From Sanguibacter suarezii NBRC 16159 (lineage in GTDB: Bacteria; Actinomycetota; Actinomycetes; Actinomycetales; Cellulomonadaceae), in NCBI RefSeq assembly GCF_001552735.1, contig NZ_BCRT01000004.1, positions 62,001 to 126,000 on the forward strand: DNA of 64,000 bases, in the 5' to 3' direction. The notes under the pieces are model-generated. The model worked only from the letters and a program-made list of their open reading frames with translations, did no database searches and was not told the DNA's origin. Positions 17,302-25,890 of this stretch are shown here, piece after piece (within the stretch, counting starts at the first letter, position 1; every line of letters starts with the position of its first letter). Both the position numbers and the translations under genes were made by a program.

Positions 17302-17808
17302 TCACGCTCGCGCGAGGTCGAGGGTGTACGACTGCACCGGGCGCCCGAGCAGCGTGTGCGGGAACACCTCCCCCCACGGCACCCACCCCTGGCTCTCGTA
17401 GAGCCGGACGGCTCGGTGGTTGTCGACGAGGACGTGCAGCACCGCGCGCACCTGGCCCCGACTGGCAAGATCGTCCGTCATCGCCGCCAGGAGCCGGCCG
17501 CCCAGCCCATCGCCCTGGGCGCTCGGTGAGACGGCGAGCAGCCCCACCACCGCGGCGTCCACCGGATCCGTCGCGATGCCGCTGCCGGGCGCCGTCGCGA
17601 CGGCGAAGCCGGTGAGCACTCCCTGCAGGCTTGTCGCGACGACCCATGACTCAGGGCGGTCGAGCTTGGGCCGCGCACGCTCGGCGACCCCGGAGACAGC
17701 CTGGCCGTCGCGGACGGTGCACGCCCGGACCCATAACGCCAGGCAGGCGCCGATGTCGGCGACTGTGCCCGGTCGTATGAGGTGGCCTGGGGAACGGGGG
17801 TCAGTCAT
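17302..17808 (-). CDS. GNAT-family N-acetyltransferase
   Basis: Acetyltransferase of 168 residues. It opens with IRPGTVADIGACLALWVRA; the acetyl-CoA loop is SAQGDGLGGRLL and the C-terminal strand HVLVDNHRAVRLYESQGWVP is a classic GNAT signature. The ATG at 17808 (MTDPRSPGH) is preferred to an in-frame start 20 codons upstream, whose extension would run toward the TetR operators. It is divergent from the TetR gene. Substrate unknown. Confidence 0.85.
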   Translation of the reverse strand: MTDPRSPGHLIRPGTVADIGACLALWVRACTVRDGQAVSGVAERARPKLDRPESWVVATSLQGVLTGFAVATAPGSGIATDPVDAAVVGLLAVSPSAQGDGLGGRLLAAMTDDLASRGQVRAVLHVLVDNHRAVRLYESQGWVPWGEVFPHTLLGRPVQSYTLDLARA

Positions 17809-17879
17809 GACGACCAGTGTCGCCGGGACCAGCCCGGACGGCTCGACGAACCGCCGGGAGAGACGCACGTCCAGCCGTG

Positions 17880-17913
17880 TGCCTATGATGTGTAGGCAAT
17901 AACCTCATGCCTA
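17880..17913. promoter_or_regulatory. Probable TetR operator: alternating TGCCTA / TAGGCA half-sites
   Basis: Three half-sites alternate in orientation: TGCCTA (17880-17885), TAGGCA (17893-17898) and TGCCTA (17908-17913). They form two overlapping inverted repeats with spacers of 7 and 9. The last half-site runs into TATAGT, a possible -10, 11 bases before the TetR ATG. Position and symmetry suggest autoregulation by the adjacent TetR protein. Confidence 0.6.
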
Positions 17914-17928
17914 TAGTTTGGAGTGCAG

Positions 17929-18528
17929 ATGGCAGCGCGAGCAGGTCTCACCCCCGAGTCGCTGACCCTCTCCGCGGCCCAGCTCGCCGACGAGGTCGGC
18001 TTCGAGCAGGTCACCGTGTCCGAGGTGGCCCGTCGCGTCGGGGTGAAGCCCGCCAGCCTCTACTCCCACCTGCGTGGATCAGATGATCTACGCGGCCGCG
18101 TGAGCGTGCTCGCCCTCACCGAGCTGGGCGACCGGCTGTCGATCGCCCTCGCCGGGCGCTCGGGCCGCGATGCGCTCGACGCGCTCGTAGCGGTCATGCG
18201 CTCCTACGCCCAGGACCACCCCGGGCGGTGGCACGCCACGCAGGTCCGCATCACCACCCCCGCGGCCGGCCCCGCCGGGGCCAAGGTCTCGGCGCTCATG
18301 GTGGGCATCATGGTCGGCTATGGTCTGCCCGCCCAGGAGCAGACGCACGCGGTACGCCTGGTCGGATCCACCGTCAACGGCTTCATCCGGTTGCAGGCCA
18401 ACGGCAGCTTCGACCACTCCGACCCCAACCCCGAGACGTCGTGGGCCCGGATGACCCAGGCCCTGGACACCGCCCTGCGGAACTGGCCCGCGAGCGCACC
18501 GGATGACGCCACCACAGCCCACGCCTGA
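17929..18528 (+). CDS. TetR/AcrR-family transcriptional regulator
   Basis: Repressor-type protein of 199 residues. The helix-turn-helix is at about 10-55 (LADEVGFEQVTVSEVARRVG followed by VKPASLYSHLRGSDDL). A helical ligand/dimer domain (about 70-190) resembles the WHG/TetR_C types. The ATG follows TTTGGAG. A three-half-site operator lies directly upstream, so the gene likely represses itself. The SGNH hydrolase 50 bases downstream is the best candidate target; the divergent GNAT gene is another. Confidence 0.9.
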   Translation: MAARAGLTPESLTLSAAQLADEVGFEQVTVSEVARRVGVKPASLYSHLRGSDDLRGRVSVLALTELGDRLSIALAGRSGRDALDALVAVMRSYAQDHPGRWHATQVRITTPAAGPAGAKVSALMVGIMVGYGLPAQEQTHAVRLVGSTVNGFIRLQANGSFDHSDPNPETSWARMTQALDTALRNWPASAPDDATTAHA

Positions 18529-18578
18529 CCACCCAGCACGGCCAGCACCCCAGCACGCCCAGAGAGAGCACTTCCCCC

Positions 18579-19745
18579 ATGACTGACACCCTCCACACCA
18601 TCCCGCTCACCAGCGACCTGGTCCGCGGCGCGATCGAGCTCGAGCACACTCCCCGGGGCGTCCAGCCGCACCGGCTCCCCGCCTGGGCCCGGCACCAGCT
18701 GCCCGACCCGCAGCTGCTCATGGCCGAGGCCCAACCGTCCGGCGTCCGGCTGGTCCTGCGGACCACGGCGACCGTCGTCGAGCTCGAGACCCGCCCGACG
18801 CGCATCGCCTACGTCGGCGCCCCCGCCCGGCCCCGCGGCGTGTACGAGCTGCTCGTCGACGGCGTCCCGACCGCCGCCGGCGTGGTCGACGGCGGTGACG
18901 TCCTGTCCATCGACATGACCACCGGGGAGCGGACGATGCTCGCCGGTGAACCCGGCGTCGTGACCTTCAGCGGCCTGCCCGCGCGGGACAAGACGGTCGA
19001 GCTGTGGTTGCCGCACAACGAGCTCACCGAGCTCGTCGCCCTGCGCGCCGACGCCGCCGTCTGGCCGGCGCCCTCCGGGGACCGGCGCGTGTGGCTGCAC
19101 CACGGCAGCTCGATCAGCCACGGGTCCAACGCCCTCACCCCGACCGGCACCTGGCCCGCCATCGCCGCCCGCACCGCAGGCGTCGAGCTGGTCAACCTCG
19201 GCTTCGGGGGCAGCGCCCTGCTCGACCCGCTCACCGCACGCACCCTGCGTGACACCCCGGCCGACGTCATCAGCGTGAAGATGGGCATCAACCTCGTCAA
19301 CCTCGACGGCATGCGCCTGCGCGTCTTCACCGCAGCGATGCACGGCTTCCTCGACACCATCCGTGACGGCCACCCGCACACCCCGCTGCTGCTCGCCTCC
19401 CCCATCCTGTGCCCCATCCACGAGGACACCCCCGGCCCCGGCATGCCCGACCCAGCCACCCTCGGGACCGACACCGTCCGGTTCATGGCGACCGGGAACC
19501 CGGCCGACGTCGCCTACGGCAAGCTCACCCTGTCCGTGATCCGCGAGGAGATGGCCCGGCTGGTCGCCGCCCGTCAGAGGGAAGACCCGGCGCTGCACTA
19601 CCTCGACGGCCGCGTCCTCTACGGGGAGGCCGATGCCGCAGCGCACCCCCTGCCGGACGCTCTGCACCCGGACGCCGCGAGCCACGAGATCATCGGCGAG
19701 CGCTTCGCACAGGTGGCCTTCGGTCCCCGCGGCCCGCTCGCCTGA
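18579..19745 (+). CDS. SGNH/GDSL-family hydrolase
   Basis: Predicted esterase of 388 residues with no signal peptide, so probably cytosolic. Residues about 1-165 form a beta-rich N-terminal module. The SGNH domain follows, with WLHHGSSISHGS (nucleophile Ser in block I), LGFGGSALL (block II Gly), and a late DALHPDAASHEIIGERF carrying the Asp/His pair. The layout resembles carbohydrate-acetyl-esterase-like SGNH proteins. An AGAGAGAG precedes the ATG. It probably forms a unit with the upstream TetR gene. Confidence 0.85.
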   Translation: MTDTLHTIPLTSDLVRGAIELEHTPRGVQPHRLPAWARHQLPDPQLLMAEAQPSGVRLVLRTTATVVELETRPTRIAYVGAPARPRGVYELLVDGVPTAAGVVDGGDVLSIDMTTGERTMLAGEPGVVTFSGLPARDKTVELWLPHNELTELVALRADAAVWPAPSGDRRVWLHHGSSISHGSNALTPTGTWPAIAARTAGVELVNLGFGGSALLDPLTARTLRDTPADVISVKMGINLVNLDGMRLRVFTAAMHGFLDTIRDGHPHTPLLLASPILCPIHEDTPGPGMPDPATLGTDTVRFMATGNPADVAYGKLTLSVIREEMARLVAARQREDPALHYLDGRVLYGEADAAAHPLPDALHPDAASHEIIGERFAQVAFGPRGPLA

Positions 19746-19858
19746 CCAAGACCAGTCCTCACACCGGGTCGGCGTCACGCAGGAGGCGTCACCGCTGGTG
19801 GGATCGCCGGGTTTCGGCAGAATGGAAGCAACGGAGCGGACCAGCTGAGGGGCTTGCC

Positions 19859-20350
19859 ATGTCTGGTGGGGAGACGGACACCAACCCGGCGACCACGGCC
19901 AGGGTAGGACCGGACCGGCGCACGATCTGGTCCGGCTTCCTCTTCGGCTGCGGCATCGCGGCGTCGATGATCGACCTGTTCATCTTTCACCTGGGCCTGC
20001 AGTGGCATCACTTCTATGACCGGTCCACTCCTGAGGTGGCACTGACCACCGACGGCTTCTTCCATGCCTTCGGTTGGTTCATCACCATCTGGGGACTGTT
20101 CCTGCTCGCTGACATCCGTCGACGGGGCGCAGTGGTGTGGAGCCGCTGGACCGGTGCGGTGATCGTCGGGGTGGGGTTCTTCCAGCTCTTCGACGGGATC
20201 GTCGACCACAAGATCTTGCGCATCCACCAGATCCGCTACGACGTCGACCTGCTGCCCTACGACGCGATCTGGATCGGCTCGGCCCTCGTGATCCTGCTCA
20301 TCGGGCTGGTCATCCTGTGGCGCACCCGCCCGGCCCCTGTCTCACCCTGA
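19859..20350 (+). CDS. DUF2243 membrane protein
   Basis: A 163-residue membrane protein of the DUF2243 family with four hydrophobic helices. Conserved polar residues lie in or near the membrane: DLFIFHLGLQWHHFYD (about 38-53), DGFFHAFGW (about 66-74) and FDGIVDHKILRIHQIR (about 109-125). The many His residues suggest metal or haem contact, which is an inference. It lies 10 bases before a CtaG-type gene, and such pairs recur in actinobacteria, so the two probably work together. Confidence 0.85.
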   Translation: MSGGETDTNPATTARVGPDRRTIWSGFLFGCGIAASMIDLFIFHLGLQWHHFYDRSTPEVALTTDGFFHAFGWFITIWGLFLLADIRRRGAVVWSRWTGAVIVGVGFFQLFDGIVDHKILRIHQIRYDVDLLPYDAIWIGSALVILLIGLVILWRTRPAPVSP

Positions 20351-20360
20351 GTGTCCGGGC

Positions 20361-21173
20361 ATGGGCGAGCACGATCACTCTGACATGGGCGGCGCCGGTC
20401 ACGGCTCCTTCGCGTGGGTGACCTTCGAGTCCGTCGTCGTCCTGGCGCTCCTCGGCGCTGCGATCGGGTACGCCCTCGCCCTCTGGGCGTCTCGGGGTCG
20501 CAGGCCCTGGCCGGTGAGCCGCACGGTCATGTGGTACCTGGGCCTCGGATGTGTCGGAGCCGCGTTGGTCGGCCCCTTGGCCACGGCCGCGCACACCAGC
20601 TTCACCGCCCACATGGTCGGGCACCTGCTGTTGGGCATGGTCGGACCGTTGCTGCTGGTCCTGGCTGCGCCGGTCACCGTTGCCCTGCGCGCACTGCCGG
20701 CGCCTGCGGCCCGGTCACTGACCCGGTTCCTGCGCACCCCGGTGGTGCGCGTCCTCACCCATCCGGTGGTCGCGGCGGGCCTCAACATCGGCGGTCTGTG
20801 GGTGCTCTACACCACCGATCTCTACCTCCGGATGCACTCCTCCACCCTGATCTACGCGCTCGTCCACGCCCACATCTTCCTGGCCGGCTATCTCTTCACC
20901 GTCTCGATCGTGGGGGTCGACCCAGCCCCCCACCGGGCCTCCATGCGGATGCGGTCTGCGGTGCTGATCGTGTTCGTCGCGGTGCACTCGATCCTCGCCA
21001 AGCGGCTCTACGCCCACCCCCCTGCCGGGACCACGATCGCCGACGGTGAGGTGGGTGCGCAGGTGATGTACTACGGCGGAGACGTGGTCGACGTCATCAT
21101 GATCGTCCTGCTGTTCGCCGGTCACTACGCCGCCACCCGGCCGCGCGCGGCGGCCTTGGCAGGACATGCCTAG
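20361..21173 (+). CDS. CtaG-type cytochrome c oxidase assembly protein
   Basis: Polytopic membrane protein of 270 residues, Caa3_CtaG family, linked to copper delivery or assembly of haem-copper oxidases. About seven hydrophobic helices are seen. Conserved histidines appear in AAHTSFTAHMVGHLLLGMVGP (split across helices), ALVHAHIFLAGYLF, FVAVHSILAKRLYAHPP and FAGHYAA. A His/Asp-rich N-terminus (MGEHDHSDMGGAGHG) could bind metal. It lies 10 bases after the DUF2243 gene. No oxidase subunits lie in this window. Confidence 0.87.
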   Translation: MGEHDHSDMGGAGHGSFAWVTFESVVVLALLGAAIGYALALWASRGRRPWPVSRTVMWYLGLGCVGAALVGPLATAAHTSFTAHMVGHLLLGMVGPLLLVLAAPVTVALRALPAPAARSLTRFLRTPVVRVLTHPVVAAGLNIGGLWVLYTTDLYLRMHSSTLIYALVHAHIFLAGYLFTVSIVGVDPAPHRASMRMRSAVLIVFVAVHSILAKRLYAHPPAGTTIADGEVGAQVMYYGGDVVDVIMIVLLFAGHYAATRPRAAALAGHA

Positions 21174-21235
21174 TCCGCTGGCGAGGCAGGTGCGACCGGC
21201 GCCTCCCGCTCGCGCCACAGCCCCCGGAGGGTCAT

Positions 21236-21257
21236 CGTGAGGATGACCATCCTCACG
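21236..21257. promoter_or_regulatory. Perfect 22-bp palindrome upstream of the DUF2255 gene
   Basis: CGTGAGGATG (21236-21245), two bases, then CATCCTCACG (21248-21257). It ends 38 bases before the ATG at 21296. The two-base centre is too short for a good terminator loop, so an operator for a dimeric regulator is the better reading, though it also lies downstream of ctaG. Confidence 0.55.
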
Positions 21258-21295
21258 CCTGCGCGACCGGCCGTGAGCGACCGAAGGAGATCTCG

Positions 21296-21676
21296 ATGAC
21301 CGCATGGACGGACGACGAGCTGCGCAGGGTCGGGCGGGCGGAAGAGCTCCAGGTCTCCACCCTGCGCCGAGACGGCACACTGCGCCCACCGGTGACCATC
21401 TGGGTCGTGCGGGTCGGCGACGAGATCTACATCAGGTCCGCCTACGGCCGAGGCAACGGCTGGTTCCGCCGTGCGCTGGCCTACCCCCGCGGTCACATCC
21501 GAGCCGGTGGCGTCGAGAAGGACGTGACCTTCGTGGAGCCCGCGAGCGACGTCCACACGGCGATCGACCAGGCGTACCACGCGAAGTACGACCGCTACGG
21601 GCCGGCGATCGTGGGCACCGTGACGGGCCCCAACGGCGCGTCAGCGACGTTCCGCATCGACCCGCGCGAGGCGTGA
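21296..21676 (+). CDS. DUF2255 family protein
   Basis: A 126-residue protein of the DUF2255 family, likely with the split beta-barrel of flavin/deazaflavin-binding proteins. Visible motifs are VSTLRRDGTLRPPVTIWVVR, then YIRSAYGRGNGWFRRA, with a terminal AIVGTVTGP strand. Function unknown. AAGGAG precedes the ATG well. Its TGA directly abuts the convergent dnaB stop with no bases between, so the two mRNAs must overlap. Confidence 0.85.
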   Translation: MTAWTDDELRRVGRAEELQVSTLRRDGTLRPPVTIWVVRVGDEIYIRSAYGRGNGWFRRALAYPRGHIRAGGVEKDVTFVEPASDVHTAIDQAYHAKYDRYGPAIVGTVTGPNGASATFRIDPREA

Positions 21677-23056
21677 CTACGCCTGCATGTCCACGAAGCG
21701 CGAGTAGTGACCCTGGAACGCCACGGTGATCGTGTCCGTCGGACCGTTACGGTGCTTGGCCACGATGAGGTCAGCCTCCCCGGCGCGCGGGGACTCCTTC
21801 TCGTAGGCGTCCTCGCGGTGCAGCAGGATGACGATGTCGGCGTCCTGCTCGATGGAGCCGGACTCACGCAGGTCGCTCATCGCGGGGCGCTTGTCGGTGC
21901 GCTGCTCGGCGCCACGGTTGAGCTGGGAGATGGCGATCAGCGGGACCTCGAGCTCCTTGGCGAGGAGCTTGAGCGCACGGGAGAACTCCGAGACCTCCTG
22001 CTGACGGGACTCCACGCGCTTGCCGGACGTCATGAGCTGGAGGTAGTCGATGACCACGAGCTTGAGGTCGTGCTTCTGCTTCAGCCGGCGGCACTTGGCC
22101 CGGATCTCCATGAGGGACATGTTCGGGGAGTCGTCGATGAACAGCGGCGCCTCGGAGATCTTGCCCATGGTCCCGGCGAGCTTCTGCCAGTCCTCCTCGC
22201 CCATCGACCCGTTGCGCATCTTCTGCAGGTGGATGCGCGCCTCGGCGGAGAGCAGACGCATCGTGATCTCGTTGCGGCTCATCTCGAGGGAGAAGACCAC
22301 CGAGGTCAGGCCGTGCTTGATGGAGGCGGACCGGGCGATGTCGATCCCGAGGGTCGACTTACCGATGGCCGGGCGCGCCGCCAGGACGATCATCTGTCCC
22401 GGGTGCAGCCCGTTGGTGAGGCGGTCCAGGTCGGCGAAGCCGGTCGGCACGCCGACCATGCCCTCCCCGCGGTGCCCGGCGGCCTCGATCTCGTCGACCG
22501 CTCCCCCGATGACGTCGCCGAGGACGTGGTAGTCCTCGCTCGTGCGAGTCTCGGTGACCGCGTACACCTCGGCCTGGGCGTTGTTGACGAGGTCGTCGAC
22601 GTCGCCGCCGTCGGTCGCGTAGCCGAGCTGGACGATGCGGGTGCCAGCCTGGACGAGGCGGCGCAGCACGGCACGCTCGCGGACGATGCGGGCGTAGTAC
22701 CCGGCGTTGGCGGCCGTGGGCACCATCGAGATGAGCTCGTGGATGTAGGGGGCGCCGCCGATGCGGCTCATCTCCCCGCGCTTGGTCAGCTCGGCGACGA
22801 CGGTGATCGCGTCGGCGGGCTCGCCGCGACCGTAGAGGTCGATGATGACGTCGTAGACGGCCTCGTGGGCGGGCCGGTAGAAGTCGGTGCCCTTGATCTG
22901 CTCGATGACGTCCGCGATGGCGTCCTTGGAGATGAGCATGCCGCCCAGGACGCTCTGCTCTGCGGCGATGTCCTGGGGCGGGGTCCGGTCGAATCCTGGT
23001 CCTGAGGAGCCAGATCCGCCTGACCTGAAGTCGGGCTCGATTTCCGCGATCGACAT
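21677..23056 (-). CDS. dnaB: Replicative DNA helicase DnaB
   Basis: Hexameric 5'-3' helicase that drives the replication fork. The 459 residues contain the N-terminal helical domain (PPQDIAAEQSVLGGML near residue 26), the RecA-like domain with Walker A AARPAIGKST (225-234), a GFADLDRLTNGLHPGQ segment, a LVVIDYLQLM Walker B, and the terminal RFVDMQA. No intein interrupts the Walker motif, a common insertion site in this gene. The ATG at 23056 starts MSIAEIEPDF. It is detached from rplI by a MATE and a winged-helix gene. Confidence 0.97.
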   Translation of the reverse strand: MSIAEIEPDFRSGGSGSSGPGFDRTPPQDIAAEQSVLGGMLISKDAIADVIEQIKGTDFYRPAHEAVYDVIIDLYGRGEPADAITVVAELTKRGEMSRIGGAPYIHELISMVPTAANAGYYARIVRERAVLRRLVQAGTRIVQLGYATDGGDVDDLVNNAQAEVYAVTETRTSEDYHVLGDVIGGAVDEIEAAGHRGEGMVGVPTGFADLDRLTNGLHPGQMIVLAARPAIGKSTLGIDIARSASIKHGLTSVVFSLEMSRNEITMRLLSAEARIHLQKMRNGSMGEEDWQKLAGTMGKISEAPLFIDDSPNMSLMEIRAKCRRLKQKHDLKLVVIDYLQLMTSGKRVESRQQEVSEFSRALKLLAKELEVPLIAISQLNRGAEQRTDKRPAMSDLRESGSIEQDADIVILLHREDAYEKESPRAGEADLIVAKHRNGPTDTITVAFQGHYSRFVDMQA

Positions 23057-23384
23057 GTGTTCCGTCCCTACGTAGTGCTTGGGCTCAGATCTACACCTCG
23101 CCACCGACAATCGGTCGACAACTGCTGGTCGCCTCCTGCACGCTAGCCTGCTAACCACACGGGTTCAAGCCACGCAAGATCCGTTATCCACAGGCTTCTC
23201 CACAACCCTGGGGACAAGTCCGCGACACGCCTCCCCACAGTCATCCACAATGTGGATAAGCATGTGGACAACTGGGGATAACGGTGGGGCGCCAAGCAAT
23301 TTCAGTCCCGCAGGGGCCAGATTCCGCCAGAGTTCCTGTGGACGGATAGATTTCTTCCACGCCCATCCACCCCTCGGAACCGAA
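23057..23384. other. Intergenic DnaA-box cluster between dnaB and the MATE gene
   Basis: This 328-base gap has no gene. It carries two perfect TTATCCACA boxes (23184-23192 forward; 23251-23259 reverse) and TTGTCCACA in reverse (23263-23271). Near matches are TTCTCCACA (23196), TCATCCACA (23241) and TGTGGACGG (23337). This matches the DnaA-box style of the dnaA-dnaN gap 36 kb away. It must also hold the dnaB and MATE promoters. DnaA control of dnaB, or titration of DnaA, is possible. Confidence 0.7.
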
Positions 23385-24728
23385 ATGGATCACTCCTTGG
23401 ACGACCGCTCCACCCGGCGCTCCACAGACCGCCAGATCCTCGCCCTGGCCGTCCCCGCCCTCGGCGCCCTCGTCGCCGAGCCCATCTTCGTCCTCGTGGA
23501 CTCCGCCGTCGTGGGGCACCTGGGGACCGCTGAGCTGGCGGGGCTGTCCATCGCCTCCACGCTGCTGCTCACCGTCGTCGGGCTGTGCGTCTTCCTCGCC
23601 TACGCGACCACCGCCTCCGTCGCCCGACGCGTCGGGGCAGGGCGCCGCGCACAGGCGCTGCAGGCCGGCGTCGACGGCATGTGGCTGGCTGCCGGGCTGG
23701 GCACCGTCCTCGCGGCGGCCCTGTGGCTCGCCGCGCCGTGGGCGATCTCCGCGATGGGTGCCGACGGCGCCGTCGCCGAGAACGCGGTGACCTACCTGCG
23801 CTGGTCCACACCCGGGCTGCCCGGCATGCTCGTCGTCCTCGCCTCGACCGGGGTGCTGCGCGGGCTGCAGGACACCCGCACCCCGCTGTGGGTCGCCGCC
23901 GGCGGCGCGGCGACCAACGCAGTGCTCAACATCGCGCTCGTCTACGGCGTGGGGATGGGGATCGCCGGATCTGGACTCGGCACGGCCCTGACCCAGCTCG
24001 GGATGGCGACGGTGCTGTCCGCCGTCGTCGTGCGCGGTGCGCGCCGCGCGGGGGCACGGCTGCGACCGGGGGCCGGTGGCATCTGGGCGAACGCCCGCGC
24101 GGGCGCCCCGCTGCTCGTGCGCAACCTCTCCCTGCGCCTGGCGATCCTGCTCACCGTCTTCGTGGCGACCGGCCTGGGCGCGGTCAACCTCGCCGGGTAC
24201 CAGGTGGTCAACAGCATCTGGGGGCTGGCCGCCTTCGCCCTGGACGCCCTCGCCATCGCTGCCCAGGCGCTCATCGGACACCGCCTGGGGGCCGGTGAGG
24301 TCGGCCAGACGCGGGCGATCCTGCGGCGCACCCTGCAGTGGGGGGTGGCCGCGGGCGCGCTGCTGGGGCTGGTCATCGCGGCCGGTGGCTGGTGGTTCGC
24401 GCCGCTGTTCACCTCCGACCCTGACGTCCGGGTCGCGATCACCGCCGCGATGGTCGTCATCGGCGTCCTCATGCCGATCGCCGGCTGGGTCTTTGTGCTC
24501 GACGGCGTGCTCATCGGCGCCGGCGACGGCCGTTACCTCGCCTGGACCGGGATGATCACCCTCGTCGTCTACGTCCCGGTCGCCCTCGCGATCCGCGCCT
24601 GGGCTCCCGACGGACCGGCGGGCCTGGCCTGGCTGTGGGTGGCCTTCGCCGGTGTCTTCATGATGGCTCGTGCCGTGACCACCGGGCTGCGGGTGCGCAC
24701 CGACGCCTGGATGGTCGTCGGGGACTGA
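23385..24728 (+). CDS. MATE-family efflux transporter (DinF type)
   Basis: Cation-coupled multidrug/toxin exporter with about twelve hydrophobic helices in 447 residues. The start is typical (RQILALAVPALGALVAEPIF), followed by DSAVVGHLGTAELAGLSIA and, in the second half, QALIGHRLGAGEVGQ. This resembles the DinF/NorM-like subgroup. The ATG at 23385 is the first that leaves the upstream DnaA-box region free. The Shine-Dalgarno is weak. Substrate unknown. Confidence 0.92.
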   Translation: MDHSLDDRSTRRSTDRQILALAVPALGALVAEPIFVLVDSAVVGHLGTAELAGLSIASTLLLTVVGLCVFLAYATTASVARRVGAGRRAQALQAGVDGMWLAAGLGTVLAAALWLAAPWAISAMGADGAVAENAVTYLRWSTPGLPGMLVVLASTGVLRGLQDTRTPLWVAAGGAATNAVLNIALVYGVGMGIAGSGLGTALTQLGMATVLSAVVVRGARRAGARLRPGAGGIWANARAGAPLLVRNLSLRLAILLTVFVATGLGAVNLAGYQVVNSIWGLAAFALDALAIAAQALIGHRLGAGEVGQTRAILRRTLQWGVAAGALLGLVIAAGGWWFAPLFTSDPDVRVAITAAMVVIGVLMPIAGWVFVLDGVLIGAGDGRYLAWTGMITLVVYVPVALAIRAWAPDGPAGLAWLWVAFAGVFMMARAVTTGLRVRTDAWMVVGD

Positions 24729-24746
24729 CCGGCGCAGCTGGTCCGC

Positions 24747-25862
24747 TCAGCCCACCGGCGCCTCCCACCGCAGCTGGAGGGGCAGTGCGTGGAAGTCTGC
24801 GTACCGCCCAGCGGCCTGCTCGACGGCCGCACGCTCACGCGTACCCATCTCGGCGAAGGGCAGCACGGTCACCGTCACCGAGCGCGCGCCGATGCTGTGC
24901 CCCCACGACCCGCGCAGCAGGCCGTCGACGACGACGTGATGGGGCAGGCGCGTCGGCACCGTCGGCGCCCGGTAGCCCGGCGGTGTGAAGTACCCGCGGG
25001 TCTCGGTGTAGCCCATGACGTACTCGTCGTAGGCCTGCAGCAGGTCCGCCCGGGGCGTCTGCGGGGGCACGCGCACCTGCTCGAACGACGCCCGCGGCAT
25101 CCAGTGCACGACGCCCTCGACGTCGACCTCGACCAGGTCGTCCGGCGCGCGCTCCACGGCCAGACGCACGGCCGAACGCGCGTCGGTCAGCGTGAGCCCA
25201 GACCACAGGGCCAGGTCCCGGGCCGTGGCCGGACCACGGGCCGCCAGGTAGCGCCAGGCGAGGTCAGCCAGCGCCGTCGGCCGGTCGAGGGGCGTGTGGG
25301 CGGGTGGCACGCGGTCGTCGAAGGCGACATAGGTGCGCTGCTTGCCGCGCGAGGCGCCGCTGATGATCACCCGCTCGATCTCCGCCGTCATCACCGCGTA
25401 GGTCAGCCCCTGGCCGCTCGACGGCAGTCCCGCCTCCCCGAGCGCCGCACCGAGCTCGGCGCGCACCCGATGCTGACCCGTGGAGACGCACCCGGCGATC
25501 ACCTCCACGGCGCGGGCCAGCTCCGCCCCGGTGAGGCCGATCAGGCGCAGCTGCGCCCCGTTGACCTGGTGCACCCGCGGACCGGTCAGCTCGAGCAACC
25601 AGCGCACGTCGGTGGGCAGGACATAGTGCCAGGTGGGACGCAGCACGTGGGTGCGCAGGACGCGCCCGGCGTCGATCTCAGCAGCGAGGGTCGCGGCCGT
25701 CGGCGCACCTTGGATGCGTTGGGAGATCGCCCACTGCGAGGGCACGTACTCCTGCGCTTGCATCGCCAGGAAGTGCCCGACGACGGCGGCCGGCTCGAGC
25801 GCGGCCGGCGCCCACACGAGCTGGGAGTGCAGGCGGCGCGTCAGCACCTCACGTCGGTCCAT
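24747..25862 (-). CDS. Winged-helix DNA-binding domain protein (HTH_42/AlkZ-like)
   Basis: A 371-residue protein of the HTH_42 (YcaQ/AlkZ-like) superfamily, whose studied members are DNA glycosylases acting on alkylated or crosslinked DNA. It begins RREVLTRRLHSQLVW and shows AMQAQEYVPSQWAIS and VLRTHVLRPTWHYVLPTDVRW, landmarks of the actinobacterial branch. In that branch AlkZ's QxQ/QxD catalytic motif is often changed; here MQAQEY keeps Q-x-Q (QAQ). Glycosylase activity is therefore plausible but not shown. It lies downstream of the rplI terminator and is convergent with the MATE gene. Confidence 0.8.
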   Translation of the reverse strand: MDRREVLTRRLHSQLVWAPAALEPAAVVGHFLAMQAQEYVPSQWAISQRIQGAPTAATLAAEIDAGRVLRTHVLRPTWHYVLPTDVRWLLELTGPRVHQVNGAQLRLIGLTGAELARAVEVIAGCVSTGQHRVRAELGAALGEAGLPSSGQGLTYAVMTAEIERVIISGASRGKQRTYVAFDDRVPPAHTPLDRPTALADLAWRYLAARGPATARDLALWSGLTLTDARSAVRLAVERAPDDLVEVDVEGVVHWMPRASFEQVRVPPQTPRADLLQAYDEYVMGYTETRGYFTPPGYRAPTVPTRLPHHVVVDGLLRGSWGHSIGARSVTVTVLPFAEMGTRERAAVEQAAGRYADFHALPLQLRWEAPVG

Positions 25863-25890
25863 CGGGTCAGCGTAGCGATCCCTAGAACGA

